Of a DNA stretch of 64,000 nt, positions 49,481 to 58,508 are shown one piece after another. The notes beneath the pieces were generated by a model, which ran no database searches, was not told the origin of the DNA, and saw only the letters and a program-made list of their open reading frames with translations. This DNA comes from Novosphingobium sp. (lineage in GTDB: Bacteria; Pseudomonadota; Alphaproteobacteria; Sphingomonadales; Sphingomonadaceae): contig NZ_JBCNLP010000006.1 of the NCBI RefSeq assembly GCF_039595395.1, positions 1,865,001 to 1,929,000 of the forward strand. The letters run 5' to 3'. Position 1 is the stretch's first letter. Each line of letters starts with the position of its first letter. Made by a program: the position numbers and the translations under genes.

Positions 49481-50005
49481 TCACGGTGATGGAATTGGCC
49501 CAGCAAACGCCACGCAGCGCAGGCCCCGATAAGCTTCGACCAGTTGCTCCAGCGTGAAAGCGCGATTGCGACCGCTGGGATTGGGCAACACCCAGGTCGT
49601 CGCGCCGGCAAAGCCCATGGCCTGCCGCCCCCATGCGATCTCCCGCTGGCCCGACATCCCCGCCCAGGCCGGCTTGCCCAGGAAGGCGACAAAGGCCGGT
49701 CGGTAACGGGCGATCTTGCCTCCGAAGGCATCGGCTGCCGCGCGATATTCAGCCGGATCGATCTGATCCTCACGCGCCGTCGGGCGCGCAACCACTGTGG
49801 TGAGGCCGCAGCCATGGTGTAGCAAGTCCCGGCTGTCCTGCGGGGCGAACCTATGCGGCGTGAAGCCCGCCTCATGCATCACCTGCCAGAAACGGTTGCC
49901 TCGCCCCGCAAAATGATGCCCGGTTGCAGCCGCCAGCAATCCCGGATTGATGCCGCAGAACAGCACCCGCAAGCTGGGCTGGATAACATCCGGCAGCCCC
50001 GTCAT
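49481..50005 (-). CDS. mug: G/U mismatch-specific DNA glycosylase (Mug)
   Basis: The protein has 174 residues. The active-site loop is LFCGINPGL with the catalytic asparagine, followed by GHHFAGRGNRFWQVMHEAGFTP, and the DNA-intercalation motif is in VLPNPSGRNRAF. All match the Mug/TDG branch of the uracil-DNA glycosylase superfamily, which removes uracil or thymine opposite guanine. It overlaps the tetR stop by four bases and is therefore co-transcribed with the regulator. Confidence 0.92.
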   Translation of the reverse strand: MTGLPDVIQPSLRVLFCGINPGLLAAATGHHFAGRGNRFWQVMHEAGFTPHRFAPQDSRDLLHHGCGLTTVVARPTAREDQIDPAEYRAAADAFGGKIARYRPAFVAFLGKPAWAGMSGQREIAWGRQAMGFAGATTWVLPNPSGRNRAFTLEQLVEAYRGLRCVAFAGPIPSP

Positions 50006-50622
50006 CGGCAGATCAGCGCCACCGCCTTGCGAGCCATCTCACGCAAGTCCCCGCAAGGTGTCCCGGCGCGGGCGCGAACCGCCAGCGTGTGCATCGTGGC
50101 GGTCGCCAGCCGGGCCAGCGATTCCACGTCGCTGTCGGCGGCAATCTCGCCTGACACACGCGCCGCCTCGATCCGGGCGGCGAATTTGGCGTCCATCGCG
50201 GCAAAGCCCTGCTGACTGATCGCGCGGATCTCGGCATCATCGACCGCTTCGGTGATCGCGGTGCCCACCACAAAGCACCCCCGCCCCTCTTCGCCATCGG
50301 TCACATAGAGCGAGAGCGCGGCATCATAGACGCCCAGCAGCGCCTCCTTCAGCGTCGGGGCGGCAAGCTCCCGGTCCATCGTGGCATATTTTGCCAGCCA
50401 ATAGTCGCGCAGCGCCGCCACATAGATCGCCCGCTTGTCGCCAAAGGCGGCGCTCAGGCTGGGGCGGTTCATACCGGTGGCGGCGGAGATCTCGTCAAGC
50501 GAGGTGCCCGAATAGCCATGGCGCCAGAAGGCATCGCGGGCCTGCGCCAGCGCGGCGGCGGGATCATAGGCGCGCGGGCGCCCGCGGCGCTTCCCCTCGG
50601 CTCCATCTTTATTTTGTACCAT
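50002..50622 (-). CDS. TetR-family regulator of the efflux operon
   Basis: The ATG at 50622 (MVQNKDGAEGKRRGRPRAYD) gives 206 residues. The HTH is GYSGTSLDEISAATGMNRPSLSAAFGDKRAIY at about residues 32-63. The ligand domain contains GRGCFVVGTAITEA, typical of this branch. It is divergent from an EmrA/EmrB/outer-membrane-factor operon and its start codon lies within one arm of a long inverted repeat, so it is probably an autorepressor relieved by an exported compound. Confidence 0.9.
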   Translation of the reverse strand: MVQNKDGAEGKRRGRPRAYDPAAALAQARDAFWRHGYSGTSLDEISAATGMNRPSLSAAFGDKRAIYVAALRDYWLAKYATMDRELAAPTLKEALLGVYDAALSLYVTDGEEGRGCFVVGTAITEAVDDAEIRAISQQGFAAMDAKFAARIEAARVSGEIAADSDVESLARLATATMHTLAVRARAGTPCGDLREMARKAVALICR

Positions 50623-50682
50623 TTCGCATAAATTCCTTGACGAGCATTCTGCCTCACCATATTTATGCGACACAGTACAAAA
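50612..50682. promoter_or_regulatory. Paired inverted repeats in the tetR/emrA divergent promoter
   Basis: The 22-base segments 50612-50633 and 50661-50682 are inverted copies. The outer TTTTGTAC and the inner CGCATAAAT are identical when one is reversed, and only the five bases between differ. They cover the tetR start codon and end 22 bases before the emrA ATG, as expected for TetR operators controlling both genes. Confidence 0.6.
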
Positions 50683-50704
50683 TTCAAGAGCGTTGGAGCA
50701 ACCC

Positions 50705-51802
50705 ATGCAGATCAGCCTTTCCAGCCAAGATGGCGCGGCGATGCGCAGCGCCCCTTCCCGTTCCAAAACCCTTGCCTTGCGCCGCCCGCTGCTGGTGCTC
50801 GCGCCCTTGCTGCTGGCCCTGGGCGGCGGCGCCCTGTGGCTGGCCGATGAGCCCTATGCCACCACCGACAACGCTACGATCCAGAGCACCAAGGGCTCGA
50901 TCAATGCGCGTGTCGGCGGGCAGGTGGTGGAGATTGCCGTCCGCGACAATCAGGTGGTGCGCAAAGGGGAGTTGCTCTTCCGCATCGATCCGCAGCCCTA
51001 TGAGATCGCCCTGGCGCAGGCCGAGGCGCATCTGAACGCCACGCGGCTGCAGGTAGAGGGGCTGAAAGCAACCTATCGCCAGCAGATGGCCGCGTTACAG
51101 GCGGCGCGTGACACAGCCGGCTACAATGCCAGCGATTTCGCCCGCAAACAGGCTCTGCTTGCTTCCGACATCACCTCGCGCGCAAGCTATGAGCAGGCGG
51201 AAACCGCGCTCAAGGTTTCACGCCAAGGCATCGCACAGGCCCAGCAACAGGTGGCCAACACCGTGGCCGCGCTCGACGGCAATCCCGCTATCGCCACCAG
51301 CCTACACCCCACCGTCCGCGAGGCGCAGGCGCAACTGGACAAGGCGCGGCTCGATCTGTCCTACACGCGCGTCACCGCGCCGGAGGATGGCACTGTGGCA
51401 AGGGTCGAGGATCTGCAACCGGGCGATTATGTCAGCACCGGCACGGCGATCTTTGCCATCCTGTCGCGCCGCATCTGGGTCGAGGCAAACTTCCGCGAAA
51501 CCGACCTCACCCATATGCGCGTAGGGCAAAAGGCCAGCATCACGGTCGATGCCTATCCCGGCCTGCATTTCCCTGCTCATATCGTCAGCATGAGCCCCGG
51601 CACGGGCTCGCAATTCGCGCTGCTGCCGCCCGAGAATGCGACGGGCAATTGGGTGAAGGTGGTGCAGCGCCTGCCGGTGCGGCTGCAACTCGACCATGTG
51701 GATGGCACGCATCCGCTCTGGTCGGGCATCAGCGTCACCGCGCGGATCGACACGGGCTGGCGTCGCACATGGGCCCACCCCTTCACCGGAGAAGCACGGT
51801 GA
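50705..51802 (+). CDS. EmrA/HlyD-family efflux adaptor
   Basis: The ATG at 50705 has GGAG seven bases upstream and gives 365 residues. One membrane anchor (about 24-45, PLLVLAPLLLALGGGALWL) is followed by ATTDNATIQSTKGSINARVGG, a coiled-coil hairpin (about 95-190) and APEDGTVARVEDLQPGDYV, the two lipoyl halves. It links the inner-membrane EmrB-type pump to the outer-membrane factor. Its stop overlaps the next GTG by four bases. Confidence 0.92.
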   Translation: MQISLSSQDGAAMRSAPSRSKTLALRRPLLVLAPLLLALGGGALWLADEPYATTDNATIQSTKGSINARVGGQVVEIAVRDNQVVRKGELLFRIDPQPYEIALAQAEAHLNATRLQVEGLKATYRQQMAALQAARDTAGYNASDFARKQALLASDITSRASYEQAETALKVSRQGIAQAQQQVANTVAALDGNPAIATSLHPTVREAQAQLDKARLDLSYTRVTAPEDGTVARVEDLQPGDYVSTGTAIFAILSRRIWVEANFRETDLTHMRVGQKASITVDAYPGLHFPAHIVSMSPGTGSQFALLPPENATGNWVKVVQRLPVRLQLDHVDGTHPLWSGISVTARIDTGWRRTWAHPFTGEAR

Positions 51803-53250
51803 GCCGCGCCACCACCACGGCGGCACTGGCCACCGGCTGGCTGCAGGCGGTGACGATTTCGATCCCCAACGCGGCGGTGTTCCATATCAGCGGCGCCTTC
51901 TCGATGCAGGATGACGAGATGGGCTGGCTGTTCTCCTCCTATATCGCCGCCAGCGCGATCACCATGCCGATGACCGGCTGGCTGGCGGGGCGCTTTGGCC
52001 GCAAGGCGGTGCTTCTAAGCTGCATCGCGGTCTTCGCTGTGGGTCTGGTTTTGGCAACGCAGGCCGATACGCTCGGCGCCTTCATCGCCGCGCGCATCGT
52101 TCAGGGCGCGGCGAGCGGACCGCTGGCGCCGCTGTCACTGGCAGTCCTGCTGGACGGTGCCTCGCCGCAGCGCCATGCCCGGCTGACGCTGATCTCGGGC
52201 CTGTGCGTGATGCTGGGCATTCTGAGCGGACCTCCGCTGGGCGGCTGGATCAGCGAGCATCATGACTGGCGCTGGATCTTCTGGCTGGGACTGCCGGTGA
52301 GCGTCTGGGTGTTTGCCGCCATGGCGCTATGTCTGGAGGAGAAGAAACCCGCCGCGCCCCCCTTCGACTGGCTAGGCTTTGCCGCGCTGACGCTGGGCCT
52401 CACCGGACTGCAACTGCTGCTCGACCAGGGCGAGAGGTTGGAATGGTTCGCCTCGCCCGAGATCCGGCTGGAGGCTTTCGCCGCCGTGCTGGGTTTCACG
52501 CTCTGGCTGGCGCATAGCCTCACCACGCCCCGGCATTTCCTCGACAAGGGCCTGCTGCGTGACCGCAATTTCCTGGCGGCCAGCCTGATGTTCTTCGCTT
52601 TCGGCTTTGTGCTACTGCCCACGGTGGCGCTCACCTCGCCGATGCTGGAGGAACTGCTGGGCTACCCGCCCGACACCACCAGCGCCATGACCATCCCGCG
52701 CAGTATCGCGCTGCTGCTGGCCATGGCGCTGGCCGCCCATGCCCCCGCCCGCATCGACAACCGGCTGGTGATCCTGACGGCCCTTGCGCTGACGGCCTGG
52801 GCCAACTGGCGAATGCTGGCCTATTCACCGCTGATGGACCGGTGGCCGGTGGTGACCGCAGGGGTGCTGCAGGGCGCGGGGCTGGGCATGCTGATGCCCG
52901 CGCTGGGGAAAGCTGCCTTTGCCACCCTGCCCGCTGCCTTGAAACCCCAGGGCATGGCGGTCTTCAACATGGCGCGCCTCTATGGCAGCACGCTGGGCAT
53001 CGCGGTGGTGCAATGGTTCCTCGCCGACAACACGCAGGCGATGCATCTGGCGCTGGCCAGCCATGTCACCCTGCATCGCGCCACGCTTCAGGCCCCTGCG
53101 CTGCTGGCTGGCCCCGGCCCGACCCTGCTGAACGCAACCGTCACCGGGCAGGCCGCGATGATCGCCCTGCTGGGCCAGTTCAAGATCCTGATGTTCGCCA
53201 TGGTCCTTGCCGCCCCGCTGATCCTGTTGCTGCGCAAACCCCAATCCTGA
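51799..53250 (+). CDS. DHA2-family MFS drug efflux pump (EmrB-like)
   Basis: The GTG at 51799 overlaps the emrA stop and gives 483 residues with about 14 membrane segments. Motifs are WLFSSYIAASAITMPMTGWLAGRFGRKAVLL (MFS motif A), ARIVQGAASGPLAPLS and LGGWISEHHDWRWIFWLGLP (motif C region), the standard layout of proton-driven multidrug exporters of the EmrB group. It works with the adaptor upstream and the outer-membrane factor downstream. Confidence 0.93.
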   Translation: MSRATTTAALATGWLQAVTISIPNAAVFHISGAFSMQDDEMGWLFSSYIAASAITMPMTGWLAGRFGRKAVLLSCIAVFAVGLVLATQADTLGAFIAARIVQGAASGPLAPLSLAVLLDGASPQRHARLTLISGLCVMLGILSGPPLGGWISEHHDWRWIFWLGLPVSVWVFAAMALCLEEKKPAAPPFDWLGFAALTLGLTGLQLLLDQGERLEWFASPEIRLEAFAAVLGFTLWLAHSLTTPRHFLDKGLLRDRNFLAASLMFFAFGFVLLPTVALTSPMLEELLGYPPDTTSAMTIPRSIALLLAMALAAHAPARIDNRLVILTALALTAWANWRMLAYSPLMDRWPVVTAGVLQGAGLGMLMPALGKAAFATLPAALKPQGMAVFNMARLYGSTLGIAVVQWFLADNTQAMHLALASHVTLHRATLQAPALLAGPGPTLLNATVTGQAAMIALLGQFKILMFAMVLAAPLILLLRKPQS

Positions 53251-53263
53251 GAGGAGAGTTTCG

Positions 53264-54580
53264 ATGACACGCCGTCACTTCACCCTCGCCTTGCTGTCCG
53301 CCTGCTGTTTCGCCGTGGAGGCCCATGCCGCCCCCACCCCCGATGCCTCATGGTGGGCGATCTTCCGCTCCCCTACGCTCGATGCCGTGATGCGGCAGGC
53401 GGTGAGCGACAATCTCGACCTCGCCGCCGCGCAGGCCACCATCGCGCAGGCCGATGAGGCGATCACCGTCGCCCGCGCCGGACTGCGCCCGCGCATCGAT
53501 CTGACCGCACAGGGCGGACGGCAGCGCATGGGCGGCGTGTCCTCGAATGTCTACGGCATCGGCCCACAGGTCAGCTTCGATTTCGATCTCTTCGGCGGCA
53601 CCAGAAGCGCCATCGCCCAGCAACGCGCCTTCGCCGATCTGCAAAGACATCGCTTCGATGCGGCATGGCTGACGCTGACCGGCGATGTTGCGATACAGGC
53701 GCTGCAACTGGCCAGCGCCCGGGCGCAGATGGCAGCGGTGGAGGATCTGCTGGCGCAGGACCGCCGCTTGCTGACGCTGACCGAAACAGCCCATGATCAC
53801 GGCAGCGCCACGCAGGTCGATATCGCGCTGGCCCGATCACAACTGGCGCAGGATGAAACGCTGCTGCCGCCCCTCGCCCAGCAGCAGGATCTGGCGCGCC
53901 ATATGCTCTCCGTTCTGGCGGGGCGATCGCCGGGCGACTGGACACCGCCCGATGTCGATCTGGCCGATCTGACCCTGCCCGCAGACTTGCCCGACAGCCT
54001 GCCCTCAGACCTCGCCCATGACCGCCCCGACATTCTGGAAGCCGAAGCGCAGCTTCACGCCGCCAGTGCCGGGATCGGCATCGCCACGGCGGATCTCTAT
54101 CCGCTTCTGCAGCTCTCCGCCGCATTGGGCCAGGGCGCGCCGGGCATCGCCACCTTGTGGAGTATCGCGGCCGGTCTTACCGCGCCGATCTTCCACGGCG
54201 GCGCGTTGAAAGCCAATCAGCGCGCGGCGGTCGATGGCTATCAGGCCTCTTTGGCGGGGTACAAGCAGACGGTCGTGGCCTCGCTGGGGCAGGTCGCCGA
54301 TGCCTTGCAGGCCATCCGCCACGACGGGCAGGAGGAAGCCGCCCAGCAAGGCGCCTTGTCCGCCGCCGAAACCAGCCAGCACCTCGCCGAGGCCGGATAC
54401 CGCGCGGGCCAGAACGATATGCTCACCGTGCTGGCGGCCCAGCGGTCGCGGCAACGCGCCTTGCTCGGCCAGATCCAGGCCCGCACCGCGCGCTATCTCG
54501 ATGCCGTCAATCTGTCCGTCGCGCTGGGCGGCCACGCGCGCGGCGCCTTTGAACGCCAGCAATCCCTGGCCACCCGCTGA
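53264..54580 (+). CDS. Outer-membrane efflux factor (NodT/OprM type)
   Basis: The protein has 438 residues with a signal peptide (LALLSACCFAVEAHAAP). It then shows PDASWWAIFRSPTLDAVMRQAVSDNLDLAAAQATIAQADEA, the usual NodT start, and the mirrored second repeat GLTAPIFHGGALKANQRAAVDGY. A lipobox cysteine is present (SACC), so lipidation is possible. A good ribosome site (GGAGAG) precedes it, 13 bases after the pump gene. It completes a tripartite pump. Confidence 0.92.
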   Translation: MTRRHFTLALLSACCFAVEAHAAPTPDASWWAIFRSPTLDAVMRQAVSDNLDLAAAQATIAQADEAITVARAGLRPRIDLTAQGGRQRMGGVSSNVYGIGPQVSFDFDLFGGTRSAIAQQRAFADLQRHRFDAAWLTLTGDVAIQALQLASARAQMAAVEDLLAQDRRLLTLTETAHDHGSATQVDIALARSQLAQDETLLPPLAQQQDLARHMLSVLAGRSPGDWTPPDVDLADLTLPADLPDSLPSDLAHDRPDILEAEAQLHAASAGIGIATADLYPLLQLSAALGQGAPGIATLWSIAAGLTAPIFHGGALKANQRAAVDGYQASLAGYKQTVVASLGQVADALQAIRHDGQEEAAQQGALSAAETSQHLAEAGYRAGQNDMLTVLAAQRSRQRALLGQIQARTARYLDAVNLSVALGGHARGAFERQQSLATR

Positions 54581-54595
54581 AACAGGAGAAGACCC

Positions 54596-55537
54596 ATGAG
54601 CCACCCCGACACCCTCCGCCATCTGAACATTCCGCTGGCCTATGGCCCGGCGAGCATGCCCGCCGTGGGCTTCGGCACGCTGATCCCCGATCCGGTGAAG
54701 GCCAAAGCGGCGATCAGGATCGCGCTGGAAACCGGCTTCCGCCACCTCGACTGCGCCGAGCGCTATGGCAATGAGGATGTGGTGGGCGAGGCGATCAGCG
54801 AAGCCATCGCGGCGGGCGTGCTCAACCGCGGGGATCTGTTCGTCACCACCAAGCTGTGGAACAACAATCACCGCCCCGAGCGGGTCACTCCCGCGCTGGA
54901 GGCCAGCCTGCGCAGGCTGCGGATCGAGGCGGCGGATTGCTATCTAATCCACACGCCCTTCGCCTTCCCGGCGGGCGAGGAACAACATCCGCGCGATGCC
55001 CAGGGGCAGACGATCTACGACACAGACGTCACGCTGGAGGAGACATGGGGCGCGATGGAACGTCTGGTGGATGAAGGCAAGGCGCGCAGCATCGGCCTTT
55101 CCGACATCAAGCTGGAACGCCTGAAGGAGATCGTCTCCATCGCCCGGATCAAGCCCGCCGTGGTGCAGGTGGAAGCCCATCCCTATCTGCCCGAATGGGA
55201 GCTGCTGGATTACTGCCGCAGTGAAGGAATTGTGCTGCTGGCCTTCGCTCCGCTGGGCCATGGCATGGAGCCGCGCCTGACGCAGGACACAACCCTTGAG
55301 GCCATCGCCCGCCAGACCGGCAAGACCCCGTCGCAGGTGGCTCTGGCCTGGGCGGCGCAGCGCGGAACGGCCTTTCTCACCACCTCGACCAGCGCGGCGC
55401 ATATCGCCGAGAATTTCGCCATCTCGCGCCTGCCCGCCGAGGCAATGCGGGCCATGCGCGAGGACATCGCCACGCAGATCCGCTTTAACGGCGTGGTGGA
55501 AACAGGCGTGCCCGGTTTCATTCCCCGCCCGGCGTAA
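54596..55537 (+). CDS. Aldo/keto reductase
   Basis: The protein has 313 residues. The catalytic tetrad is present: D and Y in LDCAERYGNE, K in VTTKLWNN and H in YLIHTPF. The NADPH site is near TSTSAAHIAENF. AGGAGA precedes the ATG. It follows the efflux operon by 15 bases and may be co-transcribed, perhaps detoxifying a carbonyl compound that also induces the pump. Its last 20 bases overlap the convergent LysR gene. Confidence 0.92.
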   Translation: MSHPDTLRHLNIPLAYGPASMPAVGFGTLIPDPVKAKAAIRIALETGFRHLDCAERYGNEDVVGEAISEAIAAGVLNRGDLFVTTKLWNNNHRPERVTPALEASLRRLRIEAADCYLIHTPFAFPAGEEQHPRDAQGQTIYDTDVTLEETWGAMERLVDEGKARSIGLSDIKLERLKEIVSIARIKPAVVQVEAHPYLPEWELLDYCRSEGIVLLAFAPLGHGMEPRLTQDTTLEAIARQTGKTPSQVALAWAAQRGTAFLTTSTSAAHIAENFAISRLPAEAMRAMREDIATQIRFNGVVETGVPGFIPRPA

Positions 55538-56414
55538 ATAGGGCAGCCTCCCGCGCGAAGAAAGCCGCGACCCGCTCCGCCACGCCATGGATCAGCGGAT
55601 CGTGGCGGTCGCGGCGGCGGGTCAGCATCCAGACCTCACGCCCGGGCGGATCGGCGCCCAGAGGGCAAGGTTGCAAGCCCTGCGCCACGGCGCCGATGTA
55701 GTGAGGCAGCAAGGCCACCCCTGCCCCCGCCTGCGCCGCCACGGCCTGCAAGGCGTGGTTACCGGCGCGAAATGCCACGCGGCGGCGGGGAAAATGGCGC
55801 GCGAGCCAGGCCGCTTCGGGCACATGAACATCGGCCTCATCGAAACCGATGAAGACTGGCTCCTGCCCTGCCGCAATGCCTTCGCACCATCGCGCGCCGG
55901 CATAGAACCCAAACCCCACCTCCACCAGACGTTTTGCGATCACATCGCCATCCTCGGGGCGGCTCATGCGGATGGCGATGTCGGTTTCATGCCGCTCCAG
56001 ACTGACGGCGCGGATTCCGGTGGCCAGATCCACGTCCAGACCGGGCTGATCGGCGACCAGTTCCGCCAGACGCCGGGCCAGAAAGCCCTGCGACAGGGCG
56101 GGCGGCGCATTGATCCTGACAAGCCCATGCGGCCCCTCACCCGCCGCGCCGCGTGTAATGCCCCGCGCCGCCGCCTCCATGTCACTGGCCGCTGACAGCA
56201 CCTGCGCACCTTTCGCGGTCAGCACATAGCCATCCGGGCGGCGTTCCATCAGTTTTTCGCCCGCAGCCCGCTCCAGCGCATGCAGGCGCCGGGCGACGGT
56301 GGCATGGTTCACCCCCAGCGCGCGGGCGGCGGCAGACAGGCTGCCATGGCGCCCCAGCGCCAGAAACACCCGCAGATCCTGCCAATCCGGGTCTGTGCGT
56401 TTTTGCTCAGCCAT
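55518..56414 (-). CDS. LysR-family transcriptional regulator
   Basis: The protein has 298 residues from the ATG at 56414; a GTG at 56438 is an alternative and neither has a strong ribosome site. The HTH is GRHGSLSAAARALGVNHATVARRLHALERAAG (about 20-50), followed by a substrate-binding domain. It is divergent from the dehydrogenase/tautomerase pair, and it converges on the aldo/keto reductase. The divergent pair at 56508 is the likely target by the usual LysR layout. Confidence 0.9.
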   Translation of the reverse strand: MAEQKRTDPDWQDLRVFLALGRHGSLSAAARALGVNHATVARRLHALERAAGEKLMERRPDGYVLTAKGAQVLSAASDMEAAARGITRGAAGEGPHGLVRINAPPALSQGFLARRLAELVADQPGLDVDLATGIRAVSLERHETDIAIRMSRPEDGDVIAKRLVEVGFGFYAGARWCEGIAAGQEPVFIGFDEADVHVPEAAWLARHFPRRRVAFRAGNHALQAVAAQAGAGVALLPHYIGAVAQGLQPCPLGADPPGREVWMLTRRRDRHDPLIHGVAERVAAFFAREAALFTPGGE

Positions 56415-56507
56415 TGCGCAATCATAGCGAATTTTCACACAAGGCGCAGCATCCTATTTCCGCTCCATCGCGGGCGCTGAGGCCCACCAGAAGAAAGGAG
56501 CATCACC

Positions 56508-57218
56508 ATGACACAAGATCGCAAAGTCGCCGTCGTGACCGGCGCATCGCAAGGACTGGGCGCGGGTTTCGTCGAGGCCTTTCTGCAGCGCGGCTACCGG
56601 GTCGTCGCCACCTCGCGCTCGATTGCCCCCTCACACAACCCCGACCTGCTGACCATCGCCGGCGACATCGGCCTGGCTGACACCGGCGCCCGCGTGATCG
56701 AGGCGGCGCTCAAGACTTTCGGGCGGGTGGATACGCTGGTCAACAATGCGGGCATCTTCACCGCCAGCCCCTTCACGCAGTTCACGCCCGAACAGTATCA
56801 GGCCAACATCGCCACCAACCTGCATGGTTTCTTCCACATCACCCAGCACGCCATCGCCGCGATGGAGCGGCAGGGCCAGGGCCATGTGGTGCAGATCACC
56901 ACCAGCCTTGTCGATCACGCGATCTCGGGCGTGCCCTCGGCGCTGGCGGCGCTGACCAAGGGCGGGCTCAACGCCGCCACGCGCAGTCTGGCCATCGAAT
57001 ATGCCGCGCGCGGCATCCGGGTGAACGCCGTGTCGCCCGGTGTGATCCGCACCCCGATGCATACGCCTGAAACGCATAGCTTTCTCGATGCGCTGCATCC
57101 CATCGGCCACATGGGCGAGGTGGAGGATATCGTCCAAGCGGTGCTGTATCTTGAGGATGCGGGTTTCGTGACCGGCGAGATCCTGCATGTCGATGGCGGC
57201 CAGTCCGCCGGGCACTGA
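56508..57218 (+). CDS. SDR-family protein lacking the catalytic tyrosine
   Basis: The protein has 236 residues. It has TGASQGLG near the N-terminus and NNAG at about 82-85. At the catalytic position it reads VPSALAALTKGG: the lysine is K151 but the residue four before it is A147, where tyrosine is expected (YxxxK). Otherwise it has a normal SDR shape, ending in VTGEILHVDGGQSAGH. It could work with another proton donor or be a binding protein. AAAGGAG precedes the ATG. The tautomerase gene follows 15 bases later. Confidence 0.88.
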   Translation: MTQDRKVAVVTGASQGLGAGFVEAFLQRGYRVVATSRSIAPSHNPDLLTIAGDIGLADTGARVIEAALKTFGRVDTLVNNAGIFTASPFTQFTPEQYQANIATNLHGFFHITQHAIAAMERQGQGHVVQITTSLVDHAISGVPSALAALTKGGLNAATRSLAIEYAARGIRVNAVSPGVIRTPMHTPETHSFLDALHPIGHMGEVEDIVQAVLYLEDAGFVTGEILHVDGGQSAGH

Positions 57219-57232
57219 TCGGGAGACAGGCG

Positions 57233-57460
57233 ATGCCAATCGTGACCATTCAGATCACGCGCGAGGGCACCCTCCCGGGCGCGAAGGCCACCACCATCGA
57301 GCAGAAGGAGGCGCTTCACGCGGGCGTCTCCGACTTGCTTCACACTGTGCTGGGCAAGGACCCGGAGGATACGTTCGTCATCATTCAGGAGGTGGAACCT
57401 GAAGACTGGGGACGTGGCGGCCAATCCGTGCCCGCCTGGCGGAAGCGACGTTCGGGATAG
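57233..57460 (+). CDS. 4-oxalocrotonate-tautomerase-like protein
   Basis: The protein has 75 residues. It starts MPIVTIQITREG, so removal of methionine leaves the catalytic proline 1, and an arginine is at the position expected for substrate binding. It also has an aromatic (W) near position 60, as in 4-OT. Such enzymes move double bonds in 2-oxo-acids. It shares an operon with the SDR and probably handles an enol or unsaturated oxo-acid. Confidence 0.87.
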   Translation: MPIVTIQITREGTLPGAKATTIEQKEALHAGVSDLLHTVLGKDPEDTFVIIQEVEPEDWGRGGQSVPAWRKRRSG

Positions 57461-57778
57461 GCCCGGGGCCGAATTCCATCGGCGTCAAGCAGGCAGGACT
57501 TGAAGCAAGGGCCTTGGGGAGGGTTAGCGTTACTCGTGCGGTGGCGAGCCGGGCCCTGCCACGAACAGGCGCTTTCGCTCACAAAAGCCGACCTTGAATG
57601 ACCGAATATCAAGCGTCGATAGCTGCCGATCATTAACCGCGCCTCTAAAGGTCCAGTCTGGCATGCCTCCAGGTGATGGAGCGTGAAACACATCGCCTGC
57701 TGCTCATCAATGGGGCCCGGACCTGATCAACGACCAAACAGGATGTTCGCGGAGGCGCCAAAACCCTGAATTTTGCAC
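57461..57778. other. 318-base convergent gap without a gene
   Basis: No ORF with protein character and no clear terminator hairpin was seen between the tautomerase stop and the end of the GGDEF gene. Confidence 0.4.
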
Positions 57779-58508
57779 TCATCCGTTCGCAACGAGTTCC
57801 AGGCGAGGGAATCGTTCCGGGGGGACCTGATTAGCCGCAACACGGCATCGGTCGCGCCCGCCGCGCTTGGCGTCATAGAGCGCGCGATCCGCCCGACGCA
57901 GCGTATCAGCCAGATCTTCGCCCTTATCAAAGAGAGTCAAACCCACGCTCATGGTAAGCGTGCGGAACGATCCTGTCACCAGACGGGAGACCTCCAGCCG
58001 CAGATGCTCGCACACCAGCAAGCTGCCTTGCTCATTCAGCCCCGGTAGAAGGATCACGAACTCCTCGCCACCGATCCTAGCCAGCATGGCGGATGACGGC
58101 TTGTTCCGGTCGAGGCACAAGGCGATGGTCTTGAGCACCTCATCGCCCTGAGCATGGCCAAAGCTGTCATTGATCCGCTTGAAATGGTCGATGTCGATCA
58201 CGGCGACACCCAGCGGCGCGCCGCCTTGCCGTAAAACTGGGACATGACCGGGGAATAGAGCGTGATCCCCGACAGGAAACCGCCGGCGGCGATCATCCCC
58301 ATCCATTTCAGATCACCCCCGAAAAGGATCGCCAGCTCGCCCAGCGGATTGAGCGCCCCCAGCCCATAGCACAGCGCGATCCACCGGGCCCTGCGCACAC
58401 TGGGGTTGAGCTGGCCGATGGTGAGGAAACTCGCCACCAGCATGGCGGCGATGGTGATGTTCACCAGAAAGGGCAGCAGGGCCTGGGGTATCAGGGCGCA
58501 ATTGGCTC
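57779..58508 (-). pseudogene. Decayed diguanylate cyclase (internal deletion and frame change)
   Basis: The upstream frame begins close to 58508 (alternative start; GTG at 58464 possible) and reads a membrane region (FLVNITIAAMLVASFLTIGQ, ALNPLGELAILFGG) to SQFYGKAARRW before a stop at 58198-58200. The downstream frame reads APLGVAVIDIDHFKRINDSFGH, ARIGGEEFVILL and ADRALYDAKRGGRDR, the second part of a GGDEF domain. The expected remaining membrane helices and the D-x-L-T-G entry to the GGDEF domain are missing. The two frames meet near 58220-58235, so a deletion plus a shift has fused them. It is probably inactive. Confidence 0.75.
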
